Below, one piece after another: positions 1-13,800 of a DNA stretch of 64,000 nt. Each line of letters begins with the position of its first letter. Positions within the stretch are counted from its first letter, which is position 1. A program made the position numbers and the translations under genes. This DNA comes from Lethocerus indicus (lineage: Eukaryota > Arthropoda > Insecta > Hemiptera > Belostomatidae). The stretch covers positions 23,144,365 to 23,208,364 of the forward strand of contig JACDQD010000007.1 in NCBI GenBank assembly GCA_019843655.1. The letters are read 5' to 3'. The notes beneath the pieces were generated by a model. It ran no database searches, had not been told where the DNA came from, and worked only from the letters and a program-made list of their open reading frames with translations.

Positions 1-1979
1 CCCGTCTCCATCCGCGTCCTCCACACCACTACTGTCCACTCCAAAAATCAAATACACTCCTTCCGGAAACGAAAAAAAATAATCCCCAGCACTGATCCCA
101 TAAATACTATAACGTAGTCGGCTTGGAATAATACTCATGACTATTCGGCCTTAAGCTAGATAGATTTCTCTTCATTTTCAGTGCTACGATAATTGCACCT
201 TTGATTTATAAGGTTACACGCTCCAGTGAACTCCAGTGAAGAGGAAAATTCGTATTAAGTATAGTCAGTTAGGCAGTTCCTGGACAATTGTTTCCCATCA
301 AAAGTGCAGTGTAGTTACGGGATAAGGAGAAATTGAAGGGAACTTCCGTAGGAATTTTCTAATTGAATTACAGGAAGTAAGGTTTACGAGAATCTGGCGG
401 CTGTTTGTACGTTCAGGCCTTTCATTATTTTCACCAAGGCTGTACCATAGCTGAAACAAAGAAGTATATATTAACAATGATGTTAGACGTTAGAAAAGAA
501 TATAAACTGCAATGCCCTTTTATTTTATTGATAAAAAAACAGTTTTGTAATGGTTTAATGAAATTGGAACGCCCATAAGCCGCACTGGATTCTCCACTTA
601 AGGAATAATTTAGCCCTTCTCTCCCGGTTAAAAAAAATAACCGCGCTTAATAGTTTTAAAAGTAATTTTCACTGAATTTTATGACTCCCAGTACGACTTA
701 TAAGGACATGTGACACCGGGTACGCACTGGTTGCCGTTTTGCAATCCGCGTCTGCGATTATTAGCCGTTTAAATGGCGACGTTGGCACAAATGCGAGACG
801 CGCAGTTTCAATTTTCCCGTATCTCTCCGTTGCGCTACACGTTCTGAAACTCAGCATCTATAACTGAGGAATGCCTCCTGTAACCTACGTCAACTTTGTT
901 TTCTCCGACGCGTCGGTCTCGATTTCGTTGTGTGTCAAATGAGCCCGATCACTCTCTACTGTCCAACTTTAAAATATAAGTCATATTTTTTATTGATTTA
1001 ATTTTAAAAAATCGTAAAGCGTTCTTTATATTCCTTTTAAATTACGGAGGAAACGTCGATACCATTGCAAGCACAATATTGATAGGAACATGCATCAATA
1101 GGAACGCGAACTTTCCATCGCGTGTTGAAAATGTATTGAATCAAAACGGTAAATATTTATAATTATAACCTTTCAAAGAAACAATGAATATTTCAAACAA
1201 TATTTCTATGTATTTAATAAACATTATTCATTAAACTAATCAAATATTTGGAATTGGTTCATATTTCATGTTTCGTCCTGCCGTTACCTGCACAATGACC
1301 TCCCACAACATTGACATAAATCAATAAAGTTGTTTACTGTTAATTAATATTAATCGCCAATAATGAAACTTCTAAGTCTCTTTATCGAATCAATACACAG
1401 ATCAGACTTAAATTTTTCCTGATGTGAATTAGAAGTTGTATATATTAATGGTCCACATAAGATGAGAAGAGCATAAAGCATGGTCCAGCGAGTTTGACAA
1501 GGTTTTGTACACTATGGGAATGGTGAAAAGTGACCGGAGTAGTAGTAAAGTGTGGTATATTACTGCACTCCCAAGAGCACACTATCGCGGGGGGGGGCCC
1601 TCCTAGGCTCGCACACTGAATTCAATTTTACCCTCCATCAACAGGAAACCGTCCACACAGCCAAATAAGGTTGGCCGAATCTCAGGAGACAGCTATTTCT
1701 TATATTACAAATGTCTGAGTCCCTGATCATACAGTAGCAGTGTGAAAATTATTTTATTTATGTGTGTAACATCGTTAGAATGAATCAGCAATAAATATCA
1801 CTCCCAAGCTTAGCAACGAAAGAGAAAGTTATAACGCCCGATGTTAACAATGAAATATTGAAAATCCAATAAAGTTACTATTTTTCATGTTACAATTCAC
1901 TCGACTTTACGATGCACGCTGAAAACTGAATTTCATTTTATGCCTGTCAATTTTGCTAAAGGCCTCTGCAGGCCGGTTT

Positions 1980-2160
1980 CATGTGGCCGTTAACGCGGTT
2001 CGCGTATTTCCCCCATCCAATTATTGCTTTTTTGTTAATTAGCGTGTTTTCATTTGGCGTCGAGTCCGCATGTGGGCTGTTGTCGAGCCCATTAAGATGG
2101 GGCGAGTCACGATAGCTGGCGTGGCCTGGACCAATTAGATTTAATAATTTTTACGTTCAC
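1980..2160. promoter_or_regulatory. Possible homeodomain-site cluster (speculative)
   Basis: Within roughly 180 bases there are CAATTATTG, TTAATTAG, CCATTAAG and CCAATTAG, each containing the ATTA core bound by homeodomain proteins, in an otherwise mixed-composition block that keeps its CpGs. Such cores are frequent by chance in AT-rich DNA, so this is only a candidate enhancer. Confidence 0.12.
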
Positions 2161-2558
2161 TCTCTCTTTCTTCCACCGCCACCATCTTCCTCGCTAAATA
2201 CAATGTAATGCCCGGTGTTAATTATTTGTAGTGTGTTTACGGTGTCAAATTCGGTAGTATTTTGACAACACGCCCAATTTCTTAAGAGGCCGTTCCGTAT
2301 ATGTATAAGAGGGCTTTATTTCTTCAGGTGATTGGCATTCTCGGCTCATTTATCATAGACCAGTCAGTTGCAGGATCGTTTATATTATTTACATCTTTGC
2401 AGAGTATGAAATTCCTCGTGTTGAATTTTCTCAATGATACAAACTCGGATTTCATTTAGTACTCGGAAACAATGCGCGTTTCATATATTTTATGAAACGT
2501 AAGGAATATATCTTAGGTTGTTGCTGGACAAGAACACAAAAGGCAGTACGTGCGAGTT

Positions 2559-2559
<1 letters not shown>

Positions 2560-2597
<38 letters not shown>
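2560..2597. repeat. (TA)n microsatellite
   Basis: Uninterrupted TA dinucleotide run of about 19 units, followed by TGTTTG. Confidence 0.95.
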
Positions 2598-2600
<3 letters not shown>

Positions 2601-3961
2601 TGAAACCCATGATCAAACTTGATTGGAGTATACACCGGTAAGTATAGGTTCACTGTACAGAGTGTACTGTGTCCCGTATAAGGTTGGAGCGGGCGAGCTG
2701 CGCTGGAAGCGTTTCAGATTAACGAACGGTGAAACCGAGATAAGAGATGAGGGTGATGAAGTGGACTGGGGACGGTGGGAGGAGGGGGTGGAATTGGCGA
2801 TCTTGAGATACATATTTAAGCGCAATGGGCTATGGTAAGGTTGGCGAGAGATAAGTGTGCCGATGATGGATAGAGAGAGAGTGAGGTGGGCTCCTATTAT
2901 TACTGGGGAATGTGGGTGGGTCAAGCCGACCCTATCCTATCCCCCCCCACCAACCAATTACGCCTCTCTTAACGGTCACAATTTGATTCCGCCAACGGTC
3001 TTCACCCAAGGACACCAAACTGATCTTAGCCCAACCCTGCCTGTAGTAACTCACAATCCTATCGACGGTCAAGTAGTCCCTCGCTCTCGCGTTCACCTGT
3101 AAACGCGGCCAAAAAAGAGGGTTCCCGATAGCTATCTGAAAAGATTATATTTAAACCTCAAATTTGGACGACTACTGAAAACGAACTATAGCCAACAAAT
3201 TGACAATATTCAACCGTATATTGATAACTATGGGGATCCACCAAAACATCCAACTCTGCTCATATCCAGAGATTCCAAACGAAAGTCCTTCGAATCATCC
3301 TCAATGCTCCATAGTATGGGACTTCAACAAACCGACCAATTCGTACAATCATGGTTTCCCAAATTTCCATTAACGTCCATTCTCGTCCCCCTTCGGCGGC
3401 TTAAACGCCCCACTGGCCCAGAGATCTTCTCCACTAGTCCCATTGGTCTGGAATAACAAGTCAAAAAAGTGTCATAAGTTACGACACTTACTTGAAGTAA
3501 TTGCACTTATAACATTTAAGATAGTTGATTGTGCAACAGAAAAAGTTCCAAGAAAGGCGGGTAAAGAGGGAACAAATTCTGTAGAAATATATATGTACTG
3601 TCTGAAATAATAATTACCATCTCTTTTCATATCCATAAGTGCGTACAGCGTTTCTACTATTTCATGTGCCGCAGTATTGCCTTACTCATCTCTGGAGGGT
3701 CATCAAAAACGCATATGGGCAGTTTGCGATTGGCGGTTGGAGTAGTTAATCCCTCTCTGGATGGGACTGTCGACCTCAATGAGAATTTGTGCCGGGCCGG
3801 GCCTAGATTACAACAGTTACAGATCCCTACACCGTAGTCCGGTTTTGCCAATTGTACGGAACTCATTCCGTTATTAATTTTGGAACGCCGTCTGGTGGTC
3901 TGCGAGGCATTGCAGTTACAATGGTTCCTGTGAGAATCCCGCCGGTGTATTTGTTTTCTTC

Positions 3962-3995
3962 CTAGATCGTATTTGGCTACTCGCCATCTTCACGA
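3962..3995 (-). repeat. Decayed hammerhead-like motif, copy 1
   Basis: Read on the minus strand it keeps TGAAGATGGCGAGTAGCC, that is most of the core and an intact GGC/GCC helix II, followed by AAAT where GAAA is expected and CGATCTAGG where CCGGTCTAGC is expected. The match to the intact copy at 58,708-58,744 continues into its downstream flank. The first core C and the GAAA box are lost, so it should be inactive. Confidence 0.6.
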
Positions 3996-6270
3996 CAACG
4001 TCAAGATTCGCAACAATATTCCGCCGGTTGTAAGCAATAATTTTTGCTGTCTAACCTCCGCTGTTTATACTAGTTCATTGTTCCACAACTCGAAAACACC
4101 ATTAGGATCTACGGTGCAAATATTAATAAGTGAAACAGAACTTCATTAATTGTATAAAAGCTTTCTATTTAGTTGCATTGTTATGAGTAATAATGAGGTG
4201 ATTCTATTGAGGCCTAACCAGCATGTGGATATACAAAACAGCAAGAATTATGAGATATCATCTTACTGTTGAGTAAACCCTGATGCAATTATTATTAACC
4301 GGCCGGGTCTGACTGCCATAAAATCGACATTTAATTCACTCCCCGCTATAAACAACTGAATTGGATTTCAACCAGTCCGGTAGAGACTATAAAAACTGAA
4401 AATTCGCCCCGCGCTAAACGTGTACTCCCATTCAGATTGAGATGTCATTTGCATAATAATGTCGGACCCTCGTCGCTATCAAGTCCCGAATGAATGAACA
4501 GAATTGCATTACGCTGCGCATCAAATATACCCCCCCCCCGGCCATTGGAAAATCGGCCATTATTTCTGATCGTAGATGTTTATTACATTTCAGAGCGCTG
4601 TATAATTATATCCCTCTTCTTATTGCACTGCCTATCCTAACCTATGTATTATTTATTACACGATTACAAGGTTTGGAATTTGATATTTAATTTAGTGTAT
4701 TTTATTTATATACGTAGTACTTATTTATGTTATATTTACTTAATTCAGTTCTATACTGATTACTTTCTGTTTCTGCGAATGTTTATTTACTGATGTTATT
4801 GAATTTCTTTTAATACCAATTGATGACTCGTTTTGTTCGTATTGTATATATTATATACATATGACAAGTAACTAACTTCTGGTGAGATCTAGTCGTGGAG
4901 ACATTCGCTCAATTAAATATTTGTTGTTATTTCCTTCACGATAATCAAAAATATCTAAGATTAATTCCCCGTATTTAGACGCGGGTGAAGACATTTATAT
5001 TGTTATTAGCTAGCGCGTCTTGTGAGACAAGAGGCAAGGGATAGGAAGAAGGGTTAGAGTTAGTAGGCGCAATCTGGCCCCCGGTTCAAGCCATCTGTCG
5101 GCGTTTGCGTGTTTCCTCCCTTAAGGCCCGGCGTGATTAATATTTAGACCTCCCTAAGAGTGAGGGAGAGAGAGGAAATAACGGGTGTAGATAACGGGCG
5201 GGATTGAGTCGGATGAGGCCTATAATGACGACCGTTAGCTGTGGGGACTGATAGAGATGGCGGTGCGGCATGTGGTCAGTTCTGACCACCGCCGCTCCAC
5301 TGCTGACGTCGTCAGCAGCCCAAATAGGTCAACCCCGAACGGAGAGCGCTATCATCATAACTGCCCAACAATCGACCCCCCCAATAGTAATAATTAGCTC
5401 CAGACCTAACAGCACCTCATTCAGGCCACCGCCGTTCGGATTCCGGCCTTTCACCATTATATACGAGATAAATATCCAGCAAAAGGAAACACATATATAC
5501 ATAGGTTTCCCGATGAAACTATTTAAAAATTTAACGGAAATAATGTTTGGCTCTACGCCAGGAGTATGTCTACAATTGTAGGAATGGGATATTCCCTGGA
5601 AAGGGGGGTATGTGCAACCCCCTCGGTCCCAATTTGCATATTGTAATTCGGTCTGGGGTGCTATTCACACGCGGTCTCCACTCTCCTTCGGGCACTTCTC
5701 TCCTCACGAGTGTGTATTCAATTTCGAGTTCTCCAGAAGCCCCGTCTAACTCGGCCCAGCCGCCCTGTGTTTGCCCCCTGCGAAAAATGCGTATAAAACC
5801 CCGTGCAAATTCGAGACTGGAAAATGTACGATATTTTACTTTTTGTTTGAGATGCAAGGTAACGTAAGACACGTAAATGTTAGATGAAATTTATACATAT
5901 GGTTACATAAGATTTATGCCAAACTAACGGTACATATACCTGCATGCAAATGGCTCCATTGAAATTCGTGTTCAAACTTACTTATGTAACTCATCAGTCA
6001 AATTTGATTCCGGCTCCCCAAGGATACAAACGGGAAATAACATTATGTTAGCCCAGCATTATTACTGGACTGCTGTCCCATAGGCAATTTATGCGGTGTA
6101 GAAGTTATACACCGAAAATACACTGCGGTGAGGTTAACACAACAGCGCGGTGCCGCTCGATCATCGCCCGGGCGATATAACGGTTTAACAAGTCGTGAAA
6201 ATGAAAATTTCCGCCCAACTGGAGCAGAGTGAAAATATTTGACTAGGCGCCGTGCTAATAGGCCGTGTAA

Positions 6271-6272
<2 letters not shown>

Positions 6273-6329
<57 letters not shown>
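6273..6329. repeat. (GA)n microsatellite
   Basis: Perfect GA run of about 28 units. Low-complexity open frames rich in Leu and Ser on the minus strand here are translation artefacts of the repeat. Confidence 0.95.
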
Positions 6330-6330
<1 letters not shown>

Positions 6331-7415
6331 GTGAGTTGGCGCTTTTGCGAAAGTAGGCCAACGACCTGGTCGCCCCATTCACCAACACTTATAAATACCC
6401 GGGGTAACAACTTCAGTAAAGGCCCGGAACACAGTACTTGTATTGATTCCTCACAGAGCCACCTGGTATGATGGAGAATATTTTTTTTTTAATTTCCGAA
6501 ATTCAAACTGGGTACAAAAATCAAATTCTTACGTTTTACTGATCTATTCTGTAATTTTCACACAAAATTTTCCCAAATATGAATATAATGGTCAGACCAG
6601 GGACAAAATTGAAATCTGCTTGACCCTCCCGAAGAGGCATCTAAAAGTCTAAAAAGTCATAGAAATTGTCACAGGACAATATTTCAAGATTCAATGGGAT
6701 GAAGGCTTCAAAGACACTCTTTCCATAACATTTTTAATCTTACGTTCTAATCTAATTATTATCGACCAGCACAAACTTATTTATATATAAATTTTTAGCA
6801 TCAATAAAATCTATGTAATATCTTTCACTATGCTTATTCGCAATTATATGTATTATTATATATGTATTTACATTAAGTATAGGCTTTTTTTCTATACATT
6901 GAACCGTTATGTGTCAAGAATTTGGCATGGAAATCATGGTGTGACTCATGGTATTATGAAACTTGGGACTAATGTGAAAGCGCTGACGGATATAGCGCGT
7001 TGCGGTTATTCAAGCACCGTTATGCACTCGGTTATCTGAGCGCGCACGTTGTATGACGGCGTACAACACACCATTTCATGGTTTACTTAGCCCCTTTTGC
7101 CCCTATAATTATACCACATACCCCCATCCCCGTTCTTCAATCAACCCTTCCTTTTCCTTTTCACGGGAAAACGCGGAATTAAATTTGTTTCTACAAAAAT
7201 GGAGTTAGTCGAAAAGGTGCGCCGCTTGAATATGTTCCAAGTGAATAATCTCCGTTTTATAGGCTGCATCGTGGTGAAATCCTCCGATTAGTAGTTTTCT
7301 GTGTCAAATTCACTTCACTGAAAATTTTGAATTCTACCTATTTGAATTGAGATCTATTTTTCACCAGATTTATCCACCAGTTCGTGGGGTTTTGAATATC
7401 ACTTTTGAAATTTTA

Positions 7416-7475
7416 TGTCTCCAGTCAGCTGGTGGGTCTTAAACTAGAACAGTTTCGGTTTTTCGCCACCGTCAA
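7416..7475 (-). repeat. Decayed hammerhead-like motif with flank, copy 2
   Basis: On the minus strand the order is TTGACGG, TGGCGAAAAACC, GAAAC, TGTTC, TAGT, which follows the core, helix II, GAAA, helix III and stem I order of the intact copy in P450 intron 3. Similarity continues for about 30 bases beyond the cleavage-site position, including the equivalent of a GGAGACA block. The catalytic core has at least three substitutions, so it is a relic. Confidence 0.55.
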
Positions 7476-8864
7476 TAATATAATTAAGTATCCTGCCTGC
7501 AATGTGCAGTGATTGCATGTACCTGTATAGTTCAGTCAATGTAATCGGGGAAGGTTGGATTTCATTTTATATAACCCCTTGTAAATTTCATACTAATGCT
7601 TTGTTTCTATAATATTTAATGCCAACATTATCGGAGATTTAAAATAAAGACATTTAACTAAAAAGTAATGCATAAATTAAAATTGCGGGTAATTTTCTGT
7701 CTAATTCCGGTTGAGTCGTGGAGTTTCAGTTATTGAGAAAAGAAAATGTTTGACAAATTTTCAAGATAAACTTGGGGTTTTGAACCAGTTATTGAAGCGA
7801 TAGGTTTATGATAAACGGCGGGAGGGTGTACGAGGGGAAGTTTGGCGACCCATTGAGCAGTAACGGTGCCAACCACTTAGCTGTCCCCGCTGCCGTTTTA
7901 GGAAAAACCTGAGGCCTATTTTTAAAACGTCCGCCGGTATTTAGAAAGGAAACCGGCCACTCGACTCCGCCTTTCTACCGCTGTTCGAGCTGCCCAGTCG
8001 AGCCGGTGATTTATACGACAGTCTGCGGCCAATCCGCGATGAAAATCCCGCGGTTCGGAATCTGCCGAGAATTTTGATCGAAACTGGTTTATTATATCCC
8101 AATTATTATATAATCTGTGCTAGGCAAATTCAAGTTTATCATTCGAAACTCAGGTCGGGATAAACCTGCAGACTCCTTTTAATTTTCTGGCTATATATTA
8201 ATTAAAGTAACTGATGACGTACATATGCGCACACAACTATTCAAAAAACTTACATTTTCAGTTATGTTTTTTCCCCATTGTTAGTATGAACATTCCTGTA
8301 TTAAGCATCCGATTTGTATTTTTATCGATGCGTGTTTCCGAAGTTTGCGTTCATTTTTCGGCACGTCAAGCGACTTTTATTTAATGTTTAATGGTCCTCG
8401 GGACTATATCGTACCTACGGTAAACTTTTCGAGTGCTAATTTACTCTTCCTTGCTATTCAATTTACGTCCATTTTTTGATGGTGCAAATTGTCGATGTCC
8501 TGCGCTTCGTAGTCAATTTGAATTTAATTTTGGGCCATTTCAGAGAGAACATAATTTTTCAATAATTTAAGTTTTGTTATTTTGCGAACGTATCGGTTAG
8601 GGCCGTTTTAATTCCGCAGCGTGATTTTTTTATTTCCCTTCTAATATACAGAGCACTGGCGCATACTCAGATCAAACGGGCCTGTTTCTGAATCGGCGGA
8701 ACACTCGGCATAATTCGAAAATGCCCACAGTAGACTCTCGAGCGCTTTTCTCGCACAACTCTCAAGGAAACGTTTCCAATAATAAGTAGGCGGCGCGGTG
8801 AATGAAAGCCGCGGGAGGGAAGAGACCGGGAAGGATCAAAGTCGGAGAGTTCTGAAGTTCTTCC

Positions 8865-8920
8865 AGAGAGGAGAGAGAGAGAGAGAGAGAGAGAGTAGGG
8901 AGGGAGGGAGGGATGGAGAA
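8865..8920. repeat. (GA)n plus GGGA-rich purine tract
   Basis: GAGAGAGA run followed by GGGAGGGAGGGAGGG; purine-only strand. Confidence 0.85.
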
Positions 8921-9187
8921 AGAAAGAAGCCGAGAGGGATACCGGTGAAAGAGCTGCCCGGGACAAAAGGGGAGTCCTACCCGCTTAGCTTTATTTGAAC
9001 CGGGAGCCCCCCTTCATCACCATCCACCAACCCCCTTCACAACATCATTGACTAAGACATTAAGGCCGTTTGTTCCCAACCTGAACTCAATAAGCAATAA
9101 ACGAGTTGTTCAGAGTTTATAGAGTGTTCTCTAAGTATTCAGACCCGCTCGTATCACTTCAAATTTGCAAACCATTGAAAATTCGTT

Positions 9188-9262
9188 CTGCCAACGGCGA
9201 TCGAACCTGGGTCGAACCTTCACCCTTGGTCTGCTCTTGTCTTCTGAGCTAGGCAATTTATA
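9188..9262 (-). pseudogene. Degenerate tRNA-like sequence (possible SINE head)
   Basis: On the minus strand there is an A-box-like TAGCTCAGAAG with a clean D stem (GCTC/GAGC), an anticodon-arm-like pairing GACC with GGTT, a B-box-like GGTTCGATCGC at the right distance, and partial acceptor pairing TTGCC with GGCAG. The T stem is poorly paired and position 33 is G instead of T, so I do not call a functional tRNA. It could be a tRNA pseudogene or the head of a tRNA-derived SINE. Confidence 0.4.
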
Positions 9263-9630
9263 ATGGTATTCATTCTAATATACGGGCTCGCGAACCTTTG
9301 TATAGGTTGTAATATAGTGGAGGAATAATTTATGTACAAACAATTGAATTAATTAATCGGGGAAAATATTTAGTTTAAAAACTGGAGAGTGGTTTTTACG
9401 CTCCCTTGGTCAATCGTAATCCCAATGTCATTATTTACAATACATCAGCAGTAAAACCTCGAGTTCTTTGATTTTTTTACTGCCTATATCGTTACCCCCG
9501 CACTAATAAAGTATCAGACTATGCGGGTACAACGGAAAATAATTTTTGCTTCGTAGGATTCTGCAATGCGTTTTCTAAAACTGCACCCGTTCAGGGCAGA
9601 GTGTATCGCACTAAACTTGGTTGGGGATTC

Positions 9631-9791
<161 letters not shown>

Positions 9792-10435
9792 GGCTGAGTT
9801 GGTCTTATTTGACAGAGTGCCAGTGGAACTGGCCCCTACTCTCTTTAGGGGTCTCCCGTATCTAAATGTAGACAGTTGCCGATTTATTTAGGAATGGCGC
9901 AACGGCCGCCGGGAGCCCGACCCCAGTAGCCGGGGGGCCCCCACCCGCGCCCCATTGTGTCTAACTTTAGACCGATTACGTTTTTTTGGTCTACCGACGA
10001 CGGTAGACACTTTTGAAACGGGCCTATGTAAGGTCCTGAGTAGGGCCGAGCGGACGTACAACCTCACTGACGTGACTACAGTTTCTCGGAACCGTAGACT
10101 TTAGAACATTGCACGCGGTCAGGAAGGTGGTACTACTGTAGTCAAAAATATCCTTCGAAATCAATTACGCTAATGATTGTCCATGCCAACTTCGTATATG
10201 CTACACATCTCGCATGCTCAAAGCTGGACCGTTGAAATATTATCAGTAGACTAATTCATTTTTAATTTAATTCATTTAATATCGCAAACATGCCTATAAA
10301 ATCGTGCATATTTTTTTTACTTAAATTTCAAGCCGCACACCCCTTCTTTTCCCCAGTTGAAACGGCATTTAATTTCAGTACTTGGCCCCTTAAATAATTC
10401 CAGAGTAAATTATCCAACCTCGTGGAACAGTGGGA

Positions 10436-10762
10436 TCAGAAAGAAATTCTGTGTACGAAAAACAGTTTGAAATATCGTGGAAACGAACGGGCACACGACG
10501 CTAAAAGCCACTTTCGTATGAGGGGGGGGGGCGTGATGAAGTTAGCGTCACTTCCCGAGCAATAAATCCAGTCTGACATAAACCAGTGGAGCAATTTCAC
10601 TAAAAGTGAGCAGTCCGTCATTCTCTCGCGGTCCGTGGAAAGCGGCTGGAAACATATTTTATGGTTTTCCGTAATTTTCTGAAACAGTGAAGTGCCATGG
10701 TCCCCAGAGATCTTGGGTCTTTCAGTCGAATAGGAAGTGATTTTTGCAAACGATTTTTTTCG
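10436..10762 (-). repeat. Diverged repeat, member A of a pair with 31.7-32.1 kb
   Basis: The minus strand aligns over about 330 bases with 31,742-32,060 on the plus strand. The best block reads ATACGAAAGTGGCT and later CGATATT(T/G)CAAACT in both. Both members are open in the same frame in the best block and encode an Ile-Arg-Lys-Trp-Leu start followed by a Ser-Phe-Pro-Arg-Tyr core, with many third-position differences. I recognise no protein family. It could be a relic of a transposon ORF. Confidence 0.6.
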
Positions 10763-10849
10763 AGTCAGCTGAGACTTAATTTCATCGTTTGTCACTAATA
10801 CTAGGCATCGAGGCCAGGCGATATAATAAATAGCTCATGCAGCAGATTT

Positions 10850-10894
10850 TGTCTTATGCTTGACAGGTTTCGGCTTCCCTTCATTTCCAGTAGC
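10850..10894 (-). repeat. Decayed hammerhead-like motif, copy 3
   Basis: On the minus strand: GCTA, CTGGAAA, a degenerate helix II, GCCGAAAC, CTGTC, AAGC. The 5' stem I strand GCTA is intact and pairs with AAGC at three of four positions. The core GA at positions 6-8 is changed, so activity is not expected. Confidence 0.6.
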
Positions 10895-13800
10895 ATTGCG
10901 CCAGAAAATTGGCGAAGCAGCTACGCATAATCTAGTGGAAAAAAATATTCTTTTATCATAAACACCATTCGAATGAAAAGCTTCACACAAACGTCATCGT
11001 CTACAAAAACAGAATGTAGGGTCGTGAATAAAAACATCGTAAATAATACGAATATGAATAATAAAAAATATGATTTACGCTTTCAGGAACATGAATTTAG
11101 GCTAGTTCCGCTAAAATATGCCGTATATGAATTATCGAACCAAATTTTATTTTTGTTAGTACTCATTTGCGTCCTCATAGCATTGCCTTGCAGGAACATT
11201 TGGAGTAAATTCGTGGGATCACGAATATTACAGGACAGGATATATACATATGACAGGATCCACTATGAAACGTAGGTGTAATTCCTAATGGGTCCCGTGA
11301 TATTTGTCGCGAGCGGATTCCGGATAATTATTATTATTCCGGATAAAAAAAGGTATCAGAATGAAAAAAAAACCATTTAGGTGCCTCCGCAGAGCAAATA
11401 TTTCAACTGTTGTAAGGAATATGTCGGTTCCTAGCAAAACCGGGAGGGTTTCAACTGTTCCTGCGGTCGCCTCTACGGTTTTACAGCGAATTCGGACCGC
11501 AGGAATTTCCGGTTTGGTCGAGCGGCTGCAGAAATATCGGTTACTACTTCTCGTTCCTCGCTCGATGTCGATTCAAACAAATTTTACAATGTTAACGGTA
11601 CGACCTTACTGTCTTCAGTCTTCCAAATAATACTTTAACATAGAAGAAATTAACATCTGAATGTTACGCTTAGCGGAATATATATTAGTCGTAATGGAAG
11701 AACGTTTACCACTCACTGTTACCTAAAATCTAGTCCCATCTTACCGAGTGACCTCGATTCGATTGAATGTATTTTTACCGAAAGTAAATTTGTTCTCAAT
11801 TTATCCCGTCAAGATAAATATTCTCAAAAACATTTTCCAATGTTCTCTAAGTTTTACGAAACTTATTTTTTTCTTGAAACAGTCATAATCTGTTCAAAAT
11901 TATAGGATAAGGACGACAATATTTTGCCGAGATTAAGATTCCATACATAATGAAAACTAGTTCCCTAGGGAAAAAATATGTAGACGAAACTGTTTAGATT
12001 AAAATATTTATATCTTAAATTGGATGAAATTCCCAAATATAAAGTAAAATGAGCGATATGTTGAGGGAGGAACTATAAATGGAAAGGTTCCAGATACTGT
12101 TCGGAGTATTACTGTTGGCTGGGTAATACCTGACGATTCCCACTTCGAAACAATAGTCGGAATTTAACCACTCCAGCGGCTTGGCTGCCGATTTCTCTTT
12201 CATCACTTTCATCTCAAGTACTCTCCACTGTCGGTCCCGTTTTGGTGCTCAGGATGGCCGATTGTTTTCTCCGATCCGGTCGTCCACAGCGACCGCAGAC
12301 CCACTGACGGGTCGACGATTAGTCGGAATGAGACAAAGAAAACCAGGAAGTTGGAAAAGGCTGTAAAAGGGGAAAGTTTTTCTCATGCGTTTTCTGTCCG
12401 CTCATTCTTCTTTGGTCAGTGGGGGGTCATCAAGGAGACTTCAAACAATAATACTTGGACTTGCATTAAAGTATCAGCATTTCTTCTGTAGAAACTGCTT
12501 GTATAATACGAACATTTATAAATTTTGCCAGAACATATACTACATCCGGCCGCAATACTACAGCCTATATTTCCTCTCGGAATGAATTCGGGGAGAGTAA
12601 TCTCGGTTATTTTATCGAGAAATTTTAGAAACCCACATTTATTTTGTTTTAAAAGTCCCAACAATAATTCTGCGTTTCTTCATCAATCGGCGCTCTGGAT
12701 TATGCAGTTTATACAATAGAGTGATTGGTGAACGGAAATTAGAAAGGAGTATCTTTAACGCAAAAAATTGCGTGGAATTCTTTTTTCACGGAATATCAAG
12801 AATTTTGAAGAAATTGGTTTTTCAGGAAAAATCAAAATATCTAAGAGAATTACGAATGCGCCAATTTGCAATTGGACGTATATTGGGGTGTCAGTCCCTC
12901 AGTGCGGATTTCAGTTGTACCGAAAAACATTTTAATGTTGACTGAAGCTAGACCGGTAGTACCAGTACGATGAATCGGTGATATACCCGTCTCTATTTTC
13001 TGATTCCTTTTTATATTACCAAGCAGTATCTAATTTGACTGTAATGAACAATCAAATCAAAAGCAATATATTATGTTAAGCTTAATAAACATTGCTGTCA
13101 ACAAGGAAATTTAGTTCTGTCTAACAATTCTGAAGGTGAAAAGCGGATATATTAAAAGATCAGGTGATGTTGTCCTTGACCATTAACTTCCCTCGAACAT
13201 TATAAAATTATGAGGGTCTTGAAAGGAACAACTTTATTATAACTATTTATCAATGGGATTATTATTCGAACTGTTTTCTCTTACTCATAATTACCGCTTC
13301 GATAGATATACTGGAACCGCTATCAATTATAACAGAGTGATGTAGAAGTTAGTGTAGTGGTTCTCAACATTTCTTGACTCGTGAAAGGCCTTTTAATGGC
13401 TATAACGTTGGTTTCACACAGGGTAATATCACTCATTAAATAGTATTAAATAAACATATAAAAAAAATTATCGGTCCGTAGACATTTACATAATTATCTC
13501 ATTTTGGAATACGGTTATTTAGTTCCGTACATCAACTGTTTACATGATCCGATTTCTTCCCAACGTCCTGGGAGATATCAAGGGTTGTCAACAAAGTAAA
13601 TAAAATACTTTTGAAATAAAATAAATATTTCACTCAGTGAAAGTAAACCACAGTCCTTTCATTTTTCATTTGAATGATTCCATTACAAACTCTCGTGAAA
13701 TAACTTGTACGTGATTGAAATGAAATTTAAGTGCGATTGCCTACTCAAACGGAAGGTGAAGTCGAAAAATGGATTGTAAGGGCATTGGCGATTGGTTGGA

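Noticed and set aside
6043..6388. Leu-Ser repeat proteins at 6.0-6.4, 8.7-9.0 and 9.6-9.9 kb
   Set aside because: They are translations of GA/CT microsatellites and their flanks.
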